DNA of 64,000 nucleotides, taken from NCBI GenBank assembly GCA_020466095.1, contig CM035806.1, positions 134,924,981-134,988,980 on the forward strand. The letters are read 5' to 3'. Shown piece after piece: positions 35,802 through 46,494 of the stretch. This DNA is from Chlorops oryzae. Taxonomy: Eukaryota > Arthropoda > Insecta > Diptera > Chloropidae. Under the pieces are notes generated by a model. The model did not search any database. It saw only the letters and a program-made list of their open reading frames with translations, and was not told the origin of the DNA. How positions within the stretch are numbered: the first letter of the stretch is position 1; every line of letters starts with the position of its first letter. A program made the translations under genes and the position numbers.

Positions 35802-36359
35802 TAGAATCACAAAGTTATATACATACTTTGACGAAAAAGACCAATCAACGCCTTCAGTTGTTGCACAATTTTTTTTATCGAGCTTTTGTTCTAAATTCAA
35901 TAAATTTCTGGAATTTAAAATTTCTATCACAATTTTGTGTGAAAAAATTAATTCTCATGTGCAATCGGGGTACAGATATCATATCTGTTTATGGACTGAA
36001 TACCTTTCTTTCTCGCTTATGACAAAGTGAGCAGCTTTTTATCCAGCGTCTTTCTTTGAACGGACCAAAACATTTCACTTGAATGTTCCCGCAGCCATCG
36101 GGGGCTTTAACTGTAATTCGCACAACATCAAAAACTTACAACTTAGCTTTGGACAAGGAAAAGCGATTGTCAAATGTCAACATATACCTACGCATTCACA
36201 GAGTACTTTTATGTAGAACAAAGGTCTGCAAAACAACGGAATCCCGGGATAAAGAAGCGAAAATGGAAGCCCTGTTTTAAACCCAATTACATAAGTATTT
36301 TCTTTCCTCATTGCTGAAGAAAAAGAGAAAACGAATGCAATCTCTTATTACCTGTTGCT
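35081..36359. other. Spacer with GA microsatellite
   Basis: (GA)n at 35749-35797; CACCGCACCGCACCGCATC short repeats at 35270-35295. No gene supported. Confidence 0.4.
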
Positions 36360-36967
36360 CAAACTGTATGCCTCTCTATCTATTTTTAGCTCTACTAACT
36401 TATTAATACTTTCTCACCTCTCTCATCTAATCCTTCCTCTCTACTCATTTTATCTCTGTATCTCTACTCATATCTTTCACTCTCTCAGTCTCATCATATC
36501 TTTGTCATCCTTCTCACTCTACTAATCTCTCCCTCACTAACTCTCTCACTCAACTACATCTCTCACTCTCCTCACTCTCTCCTCATCTAACTCTCTACTC
36601 CTTCTCTCCTCACTAACTCTCTCCTCACTAATCTCTCACCCCTCTCTCTCTCTCACTACTCTTTACTCACTAATCTCTCTCTCTACTAACTCTCTCTTAC
36701 TAACTCTCTCTCTCTCTCTCTCTCCTCACTCTCTCTCTCTTCTCTCTCCTTCACTATCTCTCTCCTCTCTCTCCTCTCTCTCTCCTCTCTCCCCACTCTC
36801 TCTCCTCTACTAATCTCTCTCTCACTATCTCTCTCTCACTAACTCTCTACTCTCTCTCTCTCTCTCCTCTACTAACTCTCTCCCTCACTTCTCTCTCCCT
36901 GAGACTACTCTCTCTCTCTGACTAACTTCTCTCTCTCACTGACTAATCTCTCTCTCTCTCTCTCTCT

Positions 36968-37005
<38 letters not shown>

Positions 37006-37097
37006 ATCTCTCTCTCTCTCTCTCTCTGAGACTAACTCTCTCTCTCTCTCTTCTCTCTGAGACTAACTCTCTCTCTCTCTCTCTCTCTCTTGAGACT

Positions 37098-37136
<39 letters not shown>

Positions 37137-37139
37137 ACT

Positions 37140-37213
<74 letters not shown>

Positions 37214-37432
37214 AGACTAACTCTCTCTACTCTCTCATCTCTCACTCACTAATCTCTCTACTCACTAATCTCTCACTCATCTATCTCTCATCTCACTAAC
37301 TCTCTCTACTCTACTAAGCTCTCTCACTACTCTACTCACTAAGTCTCTCACTCACTAAGTCTCTCACTCACTAAGTCTCTCACTCACTAAGTCTCTCAAT
37401 CACTAGCTCTCTCACTCTCTCACATAATTCCT
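36360..37432. repeat. About 1 kb CT-rich pyrimidine tract
   Basis: More than 1 kb of (CT)n on the plus strand with regular ACTAA or GAGACTAA interruptions. The pure CT core is at 37094-37212. A tandem CTCACTCACTAAGTCT unit lies at 37340-37400. The GAGACTAACTCTCT period suggests expansion of a longer unit rather than simple slippage. Confidence 0.95.
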
Positions 37433-38789
37433 TTCGAAATTTTTTCTTTGCGAAGGATTGCCAACACAGAACTCGGTTGGCTTAAAAAATCGTTGGTAAA
37501 ACTGATTCTACTAAATATCCCAGCCGTCGGAAAACTTCACATCTGTTATCCTCACCACTATAGACATCGCCTCCTCCATCATTATCGTCTCATGCTCTTT
37601 GCCCTTGCGTCGTCGCACCATTGGTACCCGCGCTGTTCGCGGGTGGAGCCATGAGCCACGAGTCGCTAACGTGCCAACATGCACACATACATACATACAT
37701 GTATGTGTCATCCGCGAACAAGGACCTCCAAAGTTGCGCACACAGTTTGCGTGTCGCCTCGGTTCAAACGAGAAGCAAAATAAAAAAAATCCAAAAACGC
37801 GAGAAATGCATTCAAATACACAAAATAAACGCAAAAAATCACAAGCTCGCACAAATATGTATACGCACCCACATACACACACACACACGAACACCCGATT
37901 TTACACTACGCTGGAAAACGCCCGCAAATAAATGGAAGCTAGAGCCTTGTGCTATTTGTTCCGCACAACCTTAATTCATCCCAATAGGAAATATTTAATT
38001 CAACGACCATATTCCGGTATGGAATGAAATGGAAGAAGATTCAATCGCGAAACAGAGTGGAAACATTTCCTGGATTCCTTTAGTTCATAGCCCTTCCCGG
38101 CCCGGCCCGGCTCGACCATTTTTTGAACCAACAAAGACAGCATGGGGCTGGAGCTTCAAGGTCACAAAAAGACCAGTGAAATTTATTTTAAAAATAACGA
38201 TTACAAGAATTCGGTTCGGCTTTCTATCGACCTTAACCTTTATCGATGAAATTTCTCACACGGAATCTGTGTGTTTGATTCCATCTCCTAGCCTCCTTTT
38301 TTGGTATCGATCTCTAAGAGTGTGCGAGCGCTTGTAAGTGTGTCCGTGTGTGTGAGTATGCCTTAAAGTCCTCCTTTTGAATTGTGAAAGGATGCTGGTT
38401 TTTACTCTTCTTTTTGTTGTCATGATTGCTTTTTTCTTAATTTTTTGCTCCATTTTTACGTCCATTGCATACAAAAGGAAATTTAAAAAAAAAGGATGAA
38501 CGAAGAGGTTAATTGAAAAAGGAGTAAAGCCTTTCCTTAATCACCCAAAGGGGCAGCAAAGTTGCAAGTAAAAAAAAGAAAAATAAGACTGTTATCATGG
38601 TAACCAACAACTCCACCCACCTCCCTCGACAAATTATTATACACTGAAACCACCATTTCCATGGTGGCGCAAGTGACAGTAGTACACGTAAGCCATTAAT
38701 GTGAAAAAAAAAAAACAAAAAAACGAAAAACAGATGTATCCATTTTTATTCCTGCCTGTTCTTCTATCTGAGAGTATTTTAGTAATAAA
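37433..38789. other. Spacer, nothing supportable
   Basis: Overlapping frames on both strands at 37511-37974 show no domain. Short ACAC and CATA microsatellites. CCCGGCCCGGCCCGGCTCG at 38095 is a local GC-rich repeat. Confidence 0.35.
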
Positions 38790-39290
38790 TTAGAATTCCG
38801 ATTATCCGAAACAATTAAACTATGGGTATTCCGTTTAGTCGGATAAATCCGGATTATCGGATTATCAATATTCGGATATATTGTAAAACCTTTTTACAAT
38901 CGATACGGTAATTAGGGCCGTGAATACTGTGTCCGAATAATCGGATACATCCGGATAATCGATGATAAAGTCAAAAAAAAAAAACAATTTTAAAAACCTT
39001 CTTAATATAAATTCGGCATTTGGGGCCGTGAAGACTGAGTCCGGATAATCGGATAAATACAGGTAGTTGATTTCAAAGTCGAATAAAAATAATATTTAAT
39101 TTGAAAACCCATCATACTTACTATAAATTCGGTAATTGGGGCCGTGAAGAATGACTCTAGATAATCGGATAGATGCGGATAATCGATATTCGTATAAATT
39201 TTAAAACCTTTTTGCTATAGATGCGGTTATTGTAGCCGTAAAGACTTACTCCGAATAATCGGATATCCGGATAATTGATATTCTTCTGCA
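38790..39290. repeat. Tandem-like ATCCGG repeat tract
   Basis: Four or five related segments, each with GGGGCCGTGAAGA-type words followed by TCCGGATAATCGGATA, at about 38920, 39030, 39150 and 39235. The spacing of roughly 100 bp suggests a degenerate tandem array of the ATCCGG family seen elsewhere in the window. Confidence 0.5.
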
Positions 39291-39416
39291 TGAATAAAGA
39301 TATTCGCCAGTAAATGTGGTAGCGGTATGTAATGAAAAAGAGATCTAGTAATTCTCTATTTATTTACTCTTTTAAGAATCAGAAAAAAATTTTCCCCCAC
39401 GTAAACTTAACGATTA

Positions 39417-39601
39417 CAGTCGAACTTCCCTATAATGAATTCGCACGGGACCAGAAAATCACTTCATTACATAGAAATTTCATTTTACAGAAATTATAAA
39501 CACGTACCCTGAAAGTGGAACGAAAAAGATGTGCGTTTGAAATTATTTCATAGTAGAGAGAAGTTCATTGTATAGACGTTCATTACACGGAAGTTAGACT
39601 G
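39417..39601. mobile_element. pogo-like MITE
   Basis: TA-flanked. Starts CAGTCGAACTTCCCTATAAT; right end reversed CAGTCTAACTTCCGTGTAAT. 185 bp with GAACTTCCCTATA-type words repeated inside in inverse. Confidence 0.75.
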
Positions 39602-39918
39602 TAATAACAATAGGGGTATTCACAAGGGCGTCGGGAAATCGCAAAATTTTATCTGCTTAAAAAGTTTTGCAAGATACAAAAAAAAAAGTTAAAAAATTTT
39701 TTAAGAAGTCGCAATTTTCCGACTTCCCAAAAATTTTAACACGCCTGTTATGAACGTCTTCAGCCATAGGGGAAATCTGATGACTTTCTTCGGGGATTGT
39801 GTTGTAAAAAATGGTCTCTGTTTTGAATAACTGCGATCCATTTTGTTCAATTTGAAGGAATTTTAGAACAGCAATTATACCACTTTCAAGTGACATGAAC
39901 TTCCTTTAGATATGCAAT

Positions 39919-40445
39919 CAGGGATGTCACAGAATCCGATAGCTATCGGAATCTGAATTAAAACCGGTCGAAATTTCATACAGAATTTATGAACTTTGTT
40001 GTTTTTGGTTTTCAATCTGTAGTAGATTAATGGTACAACCTCTATCCTACATACCTTAAGTTATGAACTATACTTACCTTATTAAAATTGTTATTAATTA
40101 TACTTACTTACCTTAGTCATACCTTACTTTAGTTATATACTTTACTTTAGTACTATTTAGTATCACCACTGTAATTACACTATGGCAACCCGCGTTGGGA
40201 AAAAGAAAGAAAGGAAATAAAAGAGATTCACTCGATGTTCTACAGTGAAAGAGTGCGGTTCGTTTAATTAATCCTCGATCTTAAACCTATGCAGAAACAT
40301 TTAAGCCTCATGCTAAAAATCGGAACTATTATCGGTTCTGAATTGCACAGAACCCTATTTTATCCGGCTGTCTATGAAATATATATGAAAATTCAGTCGA
40401 CTAAAGTTCCAATTCGGACAGCTATCGGATTCTGTGACACCCCTG
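39919..40445. mobile_element. TIR element (CAGGGGTGTCACAGAATCCGA)
   Basis: Left CAGGGATGTCACAGAATCCG, right end reversed CAGGGGTGTCACAGAATCCG, followed by ATAGCTATCGG words in both. 527 bp. CAGGG starts suit hAT, but no 8-bp TSD is visible; only AAT is shared outside. No transposase seen. Confidence 0.7.
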
Positions 40446-41076
40446 AATGTTATAATTCCCTTTTACCGTTCGTGCTAAATCCGAAGCAAATATAAATTCC
40501 TATAACATATAGTGTAACATACACTACGCAAAATTCGATAGAATTCCCTTTTCCTAATTGACCAATTTTGTCTTTTATGTTTAAAATTTTCACAAAATAT
40601 GAAAATTTCCACGATATGTGGGCCGACTTTCGTTCAAGTCCCATTTGAGTTTCAGGTGGAGAAGATAATTATCGATCGCCACTTTTGCTATTTTTGGAAA
40701 CTACATTTACATAGTGACCTAAAATATGCTCACATATCAAATTTCTTCCAAATAAGTACATAATCCAAACAATATAGGTTTCAAAGCGTTTTTCTGATTT
40801 CCATAATAGACCCTAGTACTAGAGGTATCCCTAAAAATTGTCCGGTCGGGTCCAGTATCGATCTTGATCTTATTAATATCCGCGCCAATACGAATATTAA
40901 ATTTCGCCAAGACGGCTCAACTCCTTCGATAAGAAAACTGTACGTCCCTAAAGCTGGAAGAGCAAAGTCAGCAGAACCAAAAAAAAATATGTGGAACATT
41001 AAAGGCTAATTAAAGGCTAATTAAATGCCCTAATCCGAAATTTTCGGCTCCAGCCATTTCCCGGAAAATCCATGTT

Positions 41077-41102
41077 CTGCCAGCTTAACGTTAAGCTGGC
41101 AG
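41077..41102. repeat. 26-bp perfect palindrome, left terminus of Foldback element
   Basis: CTGCCAGCTTAAC followed by its exact reverse complement. In ordinary 153-bp units the same place holds CTCTGCCACCGCGTGGGCAG, an imperfect palindrome. The same palindrome recurs at 45257-45282 in the other arm. Confidence 0.85.
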
Positions 41103-41159
41103 AGCATGCTCCAAAAAATGGATTGCACAACAATTTCAGAAATTTAATTAGCACAGGAA

Positions 41160-42140
41160 TTAACGGCTCATTAAAGGCTCTAGGAAAATCTAATTTCCCA
41201 TTTTTCGGCTCCAGCCGTTTCCCGGAAAATCCATGCTCTGCCACCGCGTGGGCAGAGCATCGTATAAAAACCTGTTTCGGATAAAAAATTCGAACTTTTT
41301 TTTAGGAATTATTTAAAGGCTCATTAAAGGCTCTACGAAAATCTAATTTCCCATTTTTCGGCTCCAGCCGTTTCCCGGAAAATCCATGCTCTGCCACCGC
41401 GTGGGCAGAGCATCGTATAAAAACCTGTTTCGGATAAAAAATTCGAACTTTTTTTTAGGAATTATTTAAAGGCTCATTAAAGGCTCTACGAAAATCTAAT
41501 TTCCCATTTTTCGGCTCCAGCCGTTTCCCGGAAAATCCATGCTCTGCCACCGCGTGAGCAGAGCATCGTATAAAAACCTGTTTCGGATAAAAAATTCGAA
41601 CTTTTTTTTAGGAATTATTTAAAGGCTCATTAAAGGCTCTACGAAAATCTAATTTCCCATTTTTCGGCTCCAGCCGTTTCCCGGAAAATCCATGCTCTGC
41701 CACCGCGTGGGCAGAGCATCGTATAAAAACCTGTTTCGGATAAAAAATTCGAACTTTTTTTTAGGAATTATTTAAAGGCTCATTAAAGGCTCTACGAAAA
41801 TCTAATTTCCCATTTTTCGGCTCCAGCCGTTTCCCGGAAAATCCATGCTCTGCCACCGCGTGGGCAGAGCATCGTATAAAAATCTGTTTCGGATAAAAAA
41901 TTCGAACTTTTTTTTAAGAACTATTTAAAGGCTCATTAAAGGCTCTACGAAAATCTAATTTCCCATTTTTCGGCTCCAGCCGTTTCCCGGAAAATCCATG
42001 CTCTGCCACCGCGTGGGCAGAGCATCGTATAAAAACCTGTTTCGGATAAAAAATTCGAACTTTTTTTTAAGAACTATTTAAAGGCTCATTAAAGGCTCTA
42101 CGAAAATCTAATTTCCCATTTTTCGGCTCCAGCCGTTTCC
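41160..42140 (-). repeat. Left arm tandem array, 153-bp units
   Basis: The CCACCGCG landmark recurs at 41241, 41394, 41547, 41700, 41853 and 42006, exactly 153 bp apart. Units are almost identical (single differences such as GTGAGCA at 41555 and AAGAACTATTT in the last two). A seventh unit is cut at CCGTTTCCCG (42140). Confidence 0.95.
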
Positions 42141-42575
42141 CGTCAAAAAAACTGTTCCGAATAACAAAATCGAACTTTTTTCTCAGAACGCGGCGCGTGA
42201 GCAGAGCATCGTAAGAATCCCAGCAGGCAAAGCCATCCAGCAGGAAAAAAACATTAGTGATTTCATTGAGTCATACAGATAACATTGTAATGTATGACAA
42301 ATTGGGGGACATGTCATCGTGGAGGGATGCTGTTAATGTTCTTGAATCTCATTGGCTACTGAAATTTATTTAAGGTTTTAGCGTCAGTTGAGCCTATGCA
42401 TGGATGGCGTAGTGACTAAGTGCTCGACTTACAATCCGAAGACCGCGGGTTCGATCCCTGGCTGAGGAAAACAAAAATTTTTATATTTAGATTTTTCAAA
42501 ATTTTCTAAATATTCAAGGAGAAGACAAAGAAGACAGTTTTCAAACCGGTTTCTATGAAGTGGCATTTAGAAAGA
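42141..42575. other. Loop of the Foldback element
   Basis: The only non-repeated part of the element. It includes CGGCGCGTGAGCAGAGCATC (a damaged unit piece), CCCAGCAGGCAAAGCCATCC, a tRNA-like module at 42402-42468 and an AT-rich stretch. No protein-coding frame of note. Confidence 0.7.
42402..42468 (+). repeat. tRNA-like module in the Foldback loop
   Basis: A-box-like GGATGGCGTAGTGACTAAG, an anticodon-arm-like CGACTTACAATCCGAAG, then B-box-like GCGGGTTCGATCCCTGGC and an A-rich tail. The boxes are among the best in the window; the acceptor stem is poor. Confidence 0.65.
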
Positions 42576-42579
42576 GCAT

Positions 42580-45230
42580 GTGGGAAACGGCTGGAGCCGA
42601 AAAATGGGAAATTAGATTTTCGTAGAGCCTTTAATGAGCCTTTAAATAGTTCTTAAAAAAAAGTTCGAATTTTTTATCCGAAACAGGTTTTTATACGATG
42701 CTCTGCCCACGCGGTGGCAGAGCATGGATTTTCCGGGAAACGGCTGGAGCCGAAAAATGGGAAATTAGATTTTCGTAGAGCCTTTAAATAGTTCTTAAAA
42801 AAAAGTTCGAATTTTTTATCCGAAACAGGTTTTTATACGATGCTCTGCCCACGCGGTGGCAGAGCATGGATTTTCCGGGAAACGACTGGAGCCGAAAAAT
42901 GGGAAATTAGATTTTCGTAGAGCCTTTAATGAGCCTTTAAATAGTTCTTTAAAAAAAGTTCGAATTTTTTATCCGAAACAGGTTTTTATACGATGCTCTG
43001 CCCACGCGGTGGCAGAGCATGGATTTTCCGGGAAACGGCTGGAGCCGAAAAATGGGAAATTAGATTTTCGTAGAGCCTTTAAATAGTTCTTAAAAAAAAG
43101 TTCGAATTTTTTATCCGAAACAGGTTTTTATACGATGCTCTGCCCACGCGGTGGCAGAGCATGGATTTTCCGGGAAACGGCTGGAGCCGAAAAATGGGAA
43201 ATTAGATTTTCGTAGAGCCTTTAATGAGCCTTTAAATAGTTCTTTAAAAAAAGTTCGAATTTTTTATCCGAAACAGGTTTTTATACGATGCTCTGCCCAC
43301 GCGGTGGCAGAGCATGGATTTTCCGGGAAACGGCTGGAGCCGAAAAATGGGGAATTAGATTTTCGTTAGAGCCTTTAAATAGTTCTTAAAAAAAAGTTCG
43401 AATTTTTTATCCGAAACAGGTTTTTATACGATGCTCTGCCCACGCGGTGGCAGAGCATGGATTTTCCGGGAAACGGCTGGAGCCGAAAAATGGGAAATTA
43501 GATTTTCGTAGAGCCTTTAATGAGCCTTTAAATAGTTCTTTAAAAAAAAGTTCGAATTTTTTATCCGAAACAGGTTTTTATACGATGCTCTGCCCACGCG
43601 GTGGCAGAGCATGGATTTTCCGGGAAACGGCTGGAGCCGAAAAATGGGAAATTAGATTTTCGTAGAGCCTTTAATGAGCCTTTAAATAGTTCTTAAAAAA
43701 AGTTCGAATTTTTTATCCGAAACAGGTTTTTATACGATGCTCTGCCCACGCGGTGGCAGAGCATGGATTTTCCGGGAAACGGCTGGAGCCGAAAAATGGG
43801 AAATTAGATTTTCGTAGAGCCTAATCTTAAATAGTTCTTAAAAAAAAGTTCGAATTTTTTATCCGAAACAGGTTTTTATACGATGCTCTGCCCACGCGGT
43901 GGCAGAGCATGGATTTTCCGGGAAACGGCTGGAGCCGAAAAATGGGAAATTAGATTTTCGTAGAGCCTTTAATGAGCCTTTAAATAGTTCTTTAAAAAAA
44001 AGTTCGAATTTTTTATCCGAAACAGGTTTTTATACGATGCTCTGCCCACGCGGTGGCAGAGCATGGATTTTCCGGGAAACGGCTGGAGCCGAAAAATGGG
44101 AAATTAGATTTTCGTAGAGCCTTTAATGAGCCTTTAAATAGTTCTTAAAAAAAAGTTCGAATTTTTTATCCGAAACAGGTTTTTATACGATGCTCTGCCC
44201 ACGCGGTGGCAGAGCATGGATTTTCCGGGAAACGGCTGGAGCCGAAAAATGGGAAATTAGATTTTCGTAGAGCCTTTAATGAGCCTTTAAATAGTTCTTA
44301 AAAAAAAGTTCGAATTTTTTATCCGAAACAGGTTTTTATACGATGCTCTGCCCACGCGGTGGCAGAGCATGGATTTTCCGGGAAACGGCTGGAGCCGAAA
44401 AATGGGAAATTAGATTTTCTAGTAGAGCCTTTAAATAGTTCTTAAAAAAAAGTTCGAATTTTTTATCCGAAACAGGTTTTTATACGATGCTCTGCCCACG
44501 CGGTGGCAGAGCATGGATTTTCCGGGAAACGGCTGGAGCCGAAAAATGGGAAATTAGATTTTCGTAGAGCCTTTAATGAGCCTTTAAATAGTTCCTAAAA
44601 AAAGTTCGAATTTTTTATCCGAAACAGGTTTTTTATACGATGCTCTGCCCACGCGGTGGCAGAGCATGGATTTTCCGGGAAACGGCTGGAGCCGAAAAAT
44701 GGGAAATTAGATTTTCGTAGAGCCTTTAATGAGCCTTTAAATAGTTCTTTAAAAAAAGTTCGAATTTTTTATCCGAAACAGGTTTTTATACGATGCTCTG
44801 CCCCCGCGGTGGCAGAGCATGGATTTTCCGGGAAACGGCTGGAGCCGAAAAATGGGAAATTAGATTTTCGTAGAGCCTTTAATGAGCCTTTAAATAATTC
44901 CTAAAAAAAAGTTCGAATTTTTTATCCGAAACAGGTTTTTATACGATGCTCTGCCCACGCGGTGGCAGAGCATGGATTTTCCGGGAAACGGCTGGAGCCG
45001 AAAAATGGGAAATTAGATTTTCGTAGAGCCTTTAATGAGCCTTTAAATAGTTGTTTAAAAAAAGTTCGAATTTTTTATCCGAAACAGGTTTTTATACGAT
45101 GCTCTGCCCACGCGGTGGCAGAGCATGGATTTTCCGGGAAACGGCTGGAGCCGAAAAATGGGAAATTAGATTTTCGTAGAGCCTTTAATGAGCCGTTAAT
45201 TCCTGTGCTAATTAAATTGCTGAAATTGTT
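42580..45230 (+). repeat. Right arm tandem array, 153-bp units
   Basis: The CCCACGCGG landmark occurs at 42706, 42848, 43001, 43143, 43296, 43439, 43593, 43745, 43891, 44045, 44198, 44351, 44495, 44648, 44801, 44954 and 45107. Most steps are 152-154 bp. Several are 142-146 bp because a TTTAATGAGCC word is missing or altered. Units are the inverse of the left arm. Frames such as MAEHGFSGKRLEPKNGKLD recur only because 153 is divisible by three. Confidence 0.95.
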
Positions 45231-45256
45231 GTGCAATCCATTTTTTGGAGCATGCT

Positions 45257-45282
45257 CTGCCAGCTTAACGTTAAGCTGGCAG
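45257..45282. repeat. 26-bp perfect palindrome, right terminus of Foldback element
   Basis: Same sequence as 41077-41102, at the mirror position of the right arm. Confidence 0.85.
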
Positions 45283-45461
45283 AACATGGATTTTCCGGGA
45301 AATGGCTGGAGCCGAAAATTTCGGATTAGGGCATTTAATTAGCCTTTAATTAGCCTTTAATGTTCCACATATTTTTTTTTGATTCTGCTGACTTTGCTCT
45401 TCCAGCTTTAGGGACGTGAAAACTGTATACAGACAGACGGACGGATCATATTTTGTATGGT

Positions 45462-46494
45462 TAATGCTCGTAACTCTTTTCTGGCCAAAAACAGTTTTTT
45501 TTTTTTTCATCCAAAAACTGATAAAAAGAAGTACATAGATTTGGCGAAAACAGTACAAAAAACTAGTGATGCCACGAATATTCGGCCACTATTCGGTATT
45601 CGGCCTATTCGGCGTCATTTTTCAGTATTCGGTATTCGGCCGAATAGTTAAAATATTCGGCCGAATACCGAATAGTAGAAATAACTTATTAAAAAATCAA
45701 CACTAACTACAAATTAAATTTTTCTCACAATAACGTAAAAAAACTTAATTAACGAGAACTAAAAATACAGCAGATTTGCATTTTATTCTTTAGAAATATT
45801 AAATGTACGCTAGCTTCTTCTAAATTTTCTTCGAAAACATTATAAACAGTGGGCAAATTTTTCAGCGGCAGCTTTTGCCTTGACTCCAGGTAGTCGCGAG
45901 TAGGCCCACGCTGTCTTTACTACGTGCCGAATATTCGGTTGCCGAATATTCGTTATTCGGCCGAGAGGTTGACCGAATATTCGGTATTCGGTATTCGGCC
46001 AAATCCACTATTCGGGGCATCACTACAAAAAACAGTACATGCATATCGTCGCAACTCTTTGGTAACCATGTGAGCGCCATCGCCTGATTTTGCAAGATGA
46101 GACTGCAATCTCCTTGCAAATGTTCTTCTCTGCCATAAAAGTCACACAAAAAATGTTTGGGAAATTGGCGCTTATGACAATTTCGCAACATTCATTTTAT
46201 TTAATGGAAATTAACAACAATTAAAATATAGTTTAAAAAACTAAAAAACAAGCTTTGATCACGCACTAAAAAGTAAAAAATTGTTATTTGGGCACTGAAA
46301 CCCCGTCTCTTTCTTTCGCATGTGTCTTATATCTTTGCTTTGTGCTGCCATTCATATATTAATGTAGCGCTTTCTAAGTAAAAACCAGTTTTCAAAATAA
46401 AAACCAGTTTTTTAGGGGAAAAAAGAAGTACGCAGTTTTTCGGTCTAAAAAAAAAAGTACAAAACTGCGAAAAACAGTACAGTTACGAGCATTA
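45462..46494. mobile_element. hAT-like element with AAAACAGTAC subterminal motifs
   Basis: Termini TAATGCTCGTAACT and its exact inverse. Perfect 8-bp TSD TGTATGGT (45454-45461, 46495-46502). The subterminal zones hold several AAACAGTAC / GTACTGTTT-type words. Length 1,033 bp including a nested 462-bp hAT MITE; the element's own sequence is about 560 bp, without transposase. Non-autonomous. Confidence 0.85.
45564..46025 (-). mobile_element. hAT-like MITE (TAGTGATGCC family), copy 2
   Basis: Perfect 8-bp TSD CAAAAAAC (45556-45563, 46026-46033). Reverse-complemented, it aligns end to end with 20627-21089 with only a handful of differences by eye. It is nested in the hAT-like element 45462-46494. 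Confidence 0.9.

Larger units (their letters stand above)
40942..45417. mobile_element. Foldback-like (MULE-type) element with tandem-repeat arms
   Basis: 4,476 bp with a perfect 9-bp TSD GAAAACTGT (40933-40941, 45418-45426). Termini are ACGTCCCTAAAGCTGGAAGA and its inverse. The outer roughly 115 bp of the two ends differ by a single base by eye. Inside, both arms consist of 153-bp units in opposite orientation: six in the left arm (41241-42006 at one fixed landmark) and seventeen in the right (42706-45107). A central unique loop at 42141-42575 holds a tRNA-like module. Long inverted arms of tandem repeats plus a 9-bp TSD are the hallmarks of Drosophila FB elements, which are tied to the Mutator-like superfamily. 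No transposase is encoded, so it must be mobilised in trans. Confidence 0.85.

Noticed and set aside
36083..36280. 65-codon plus-strand frame after the GA repeat
   Set aside because: No domain, short, no start or splice context.
41160..45230. Regular repeats resembling a CRISPR array
   Set aside because: Units are contiguous, 153 bp long, without unique spacers, and are inverted between arms. The surroundings are a eukaryotic transposon.
42856..45342. Repeated open frames encoding MAEHGFSGKRLEPKNGK-type peptides
   Set aside because: They exist only because the 153-bp satellite unit is divisible by three. There is no start context, no conserved domain, and frames break wherever a unit is 142 bp.
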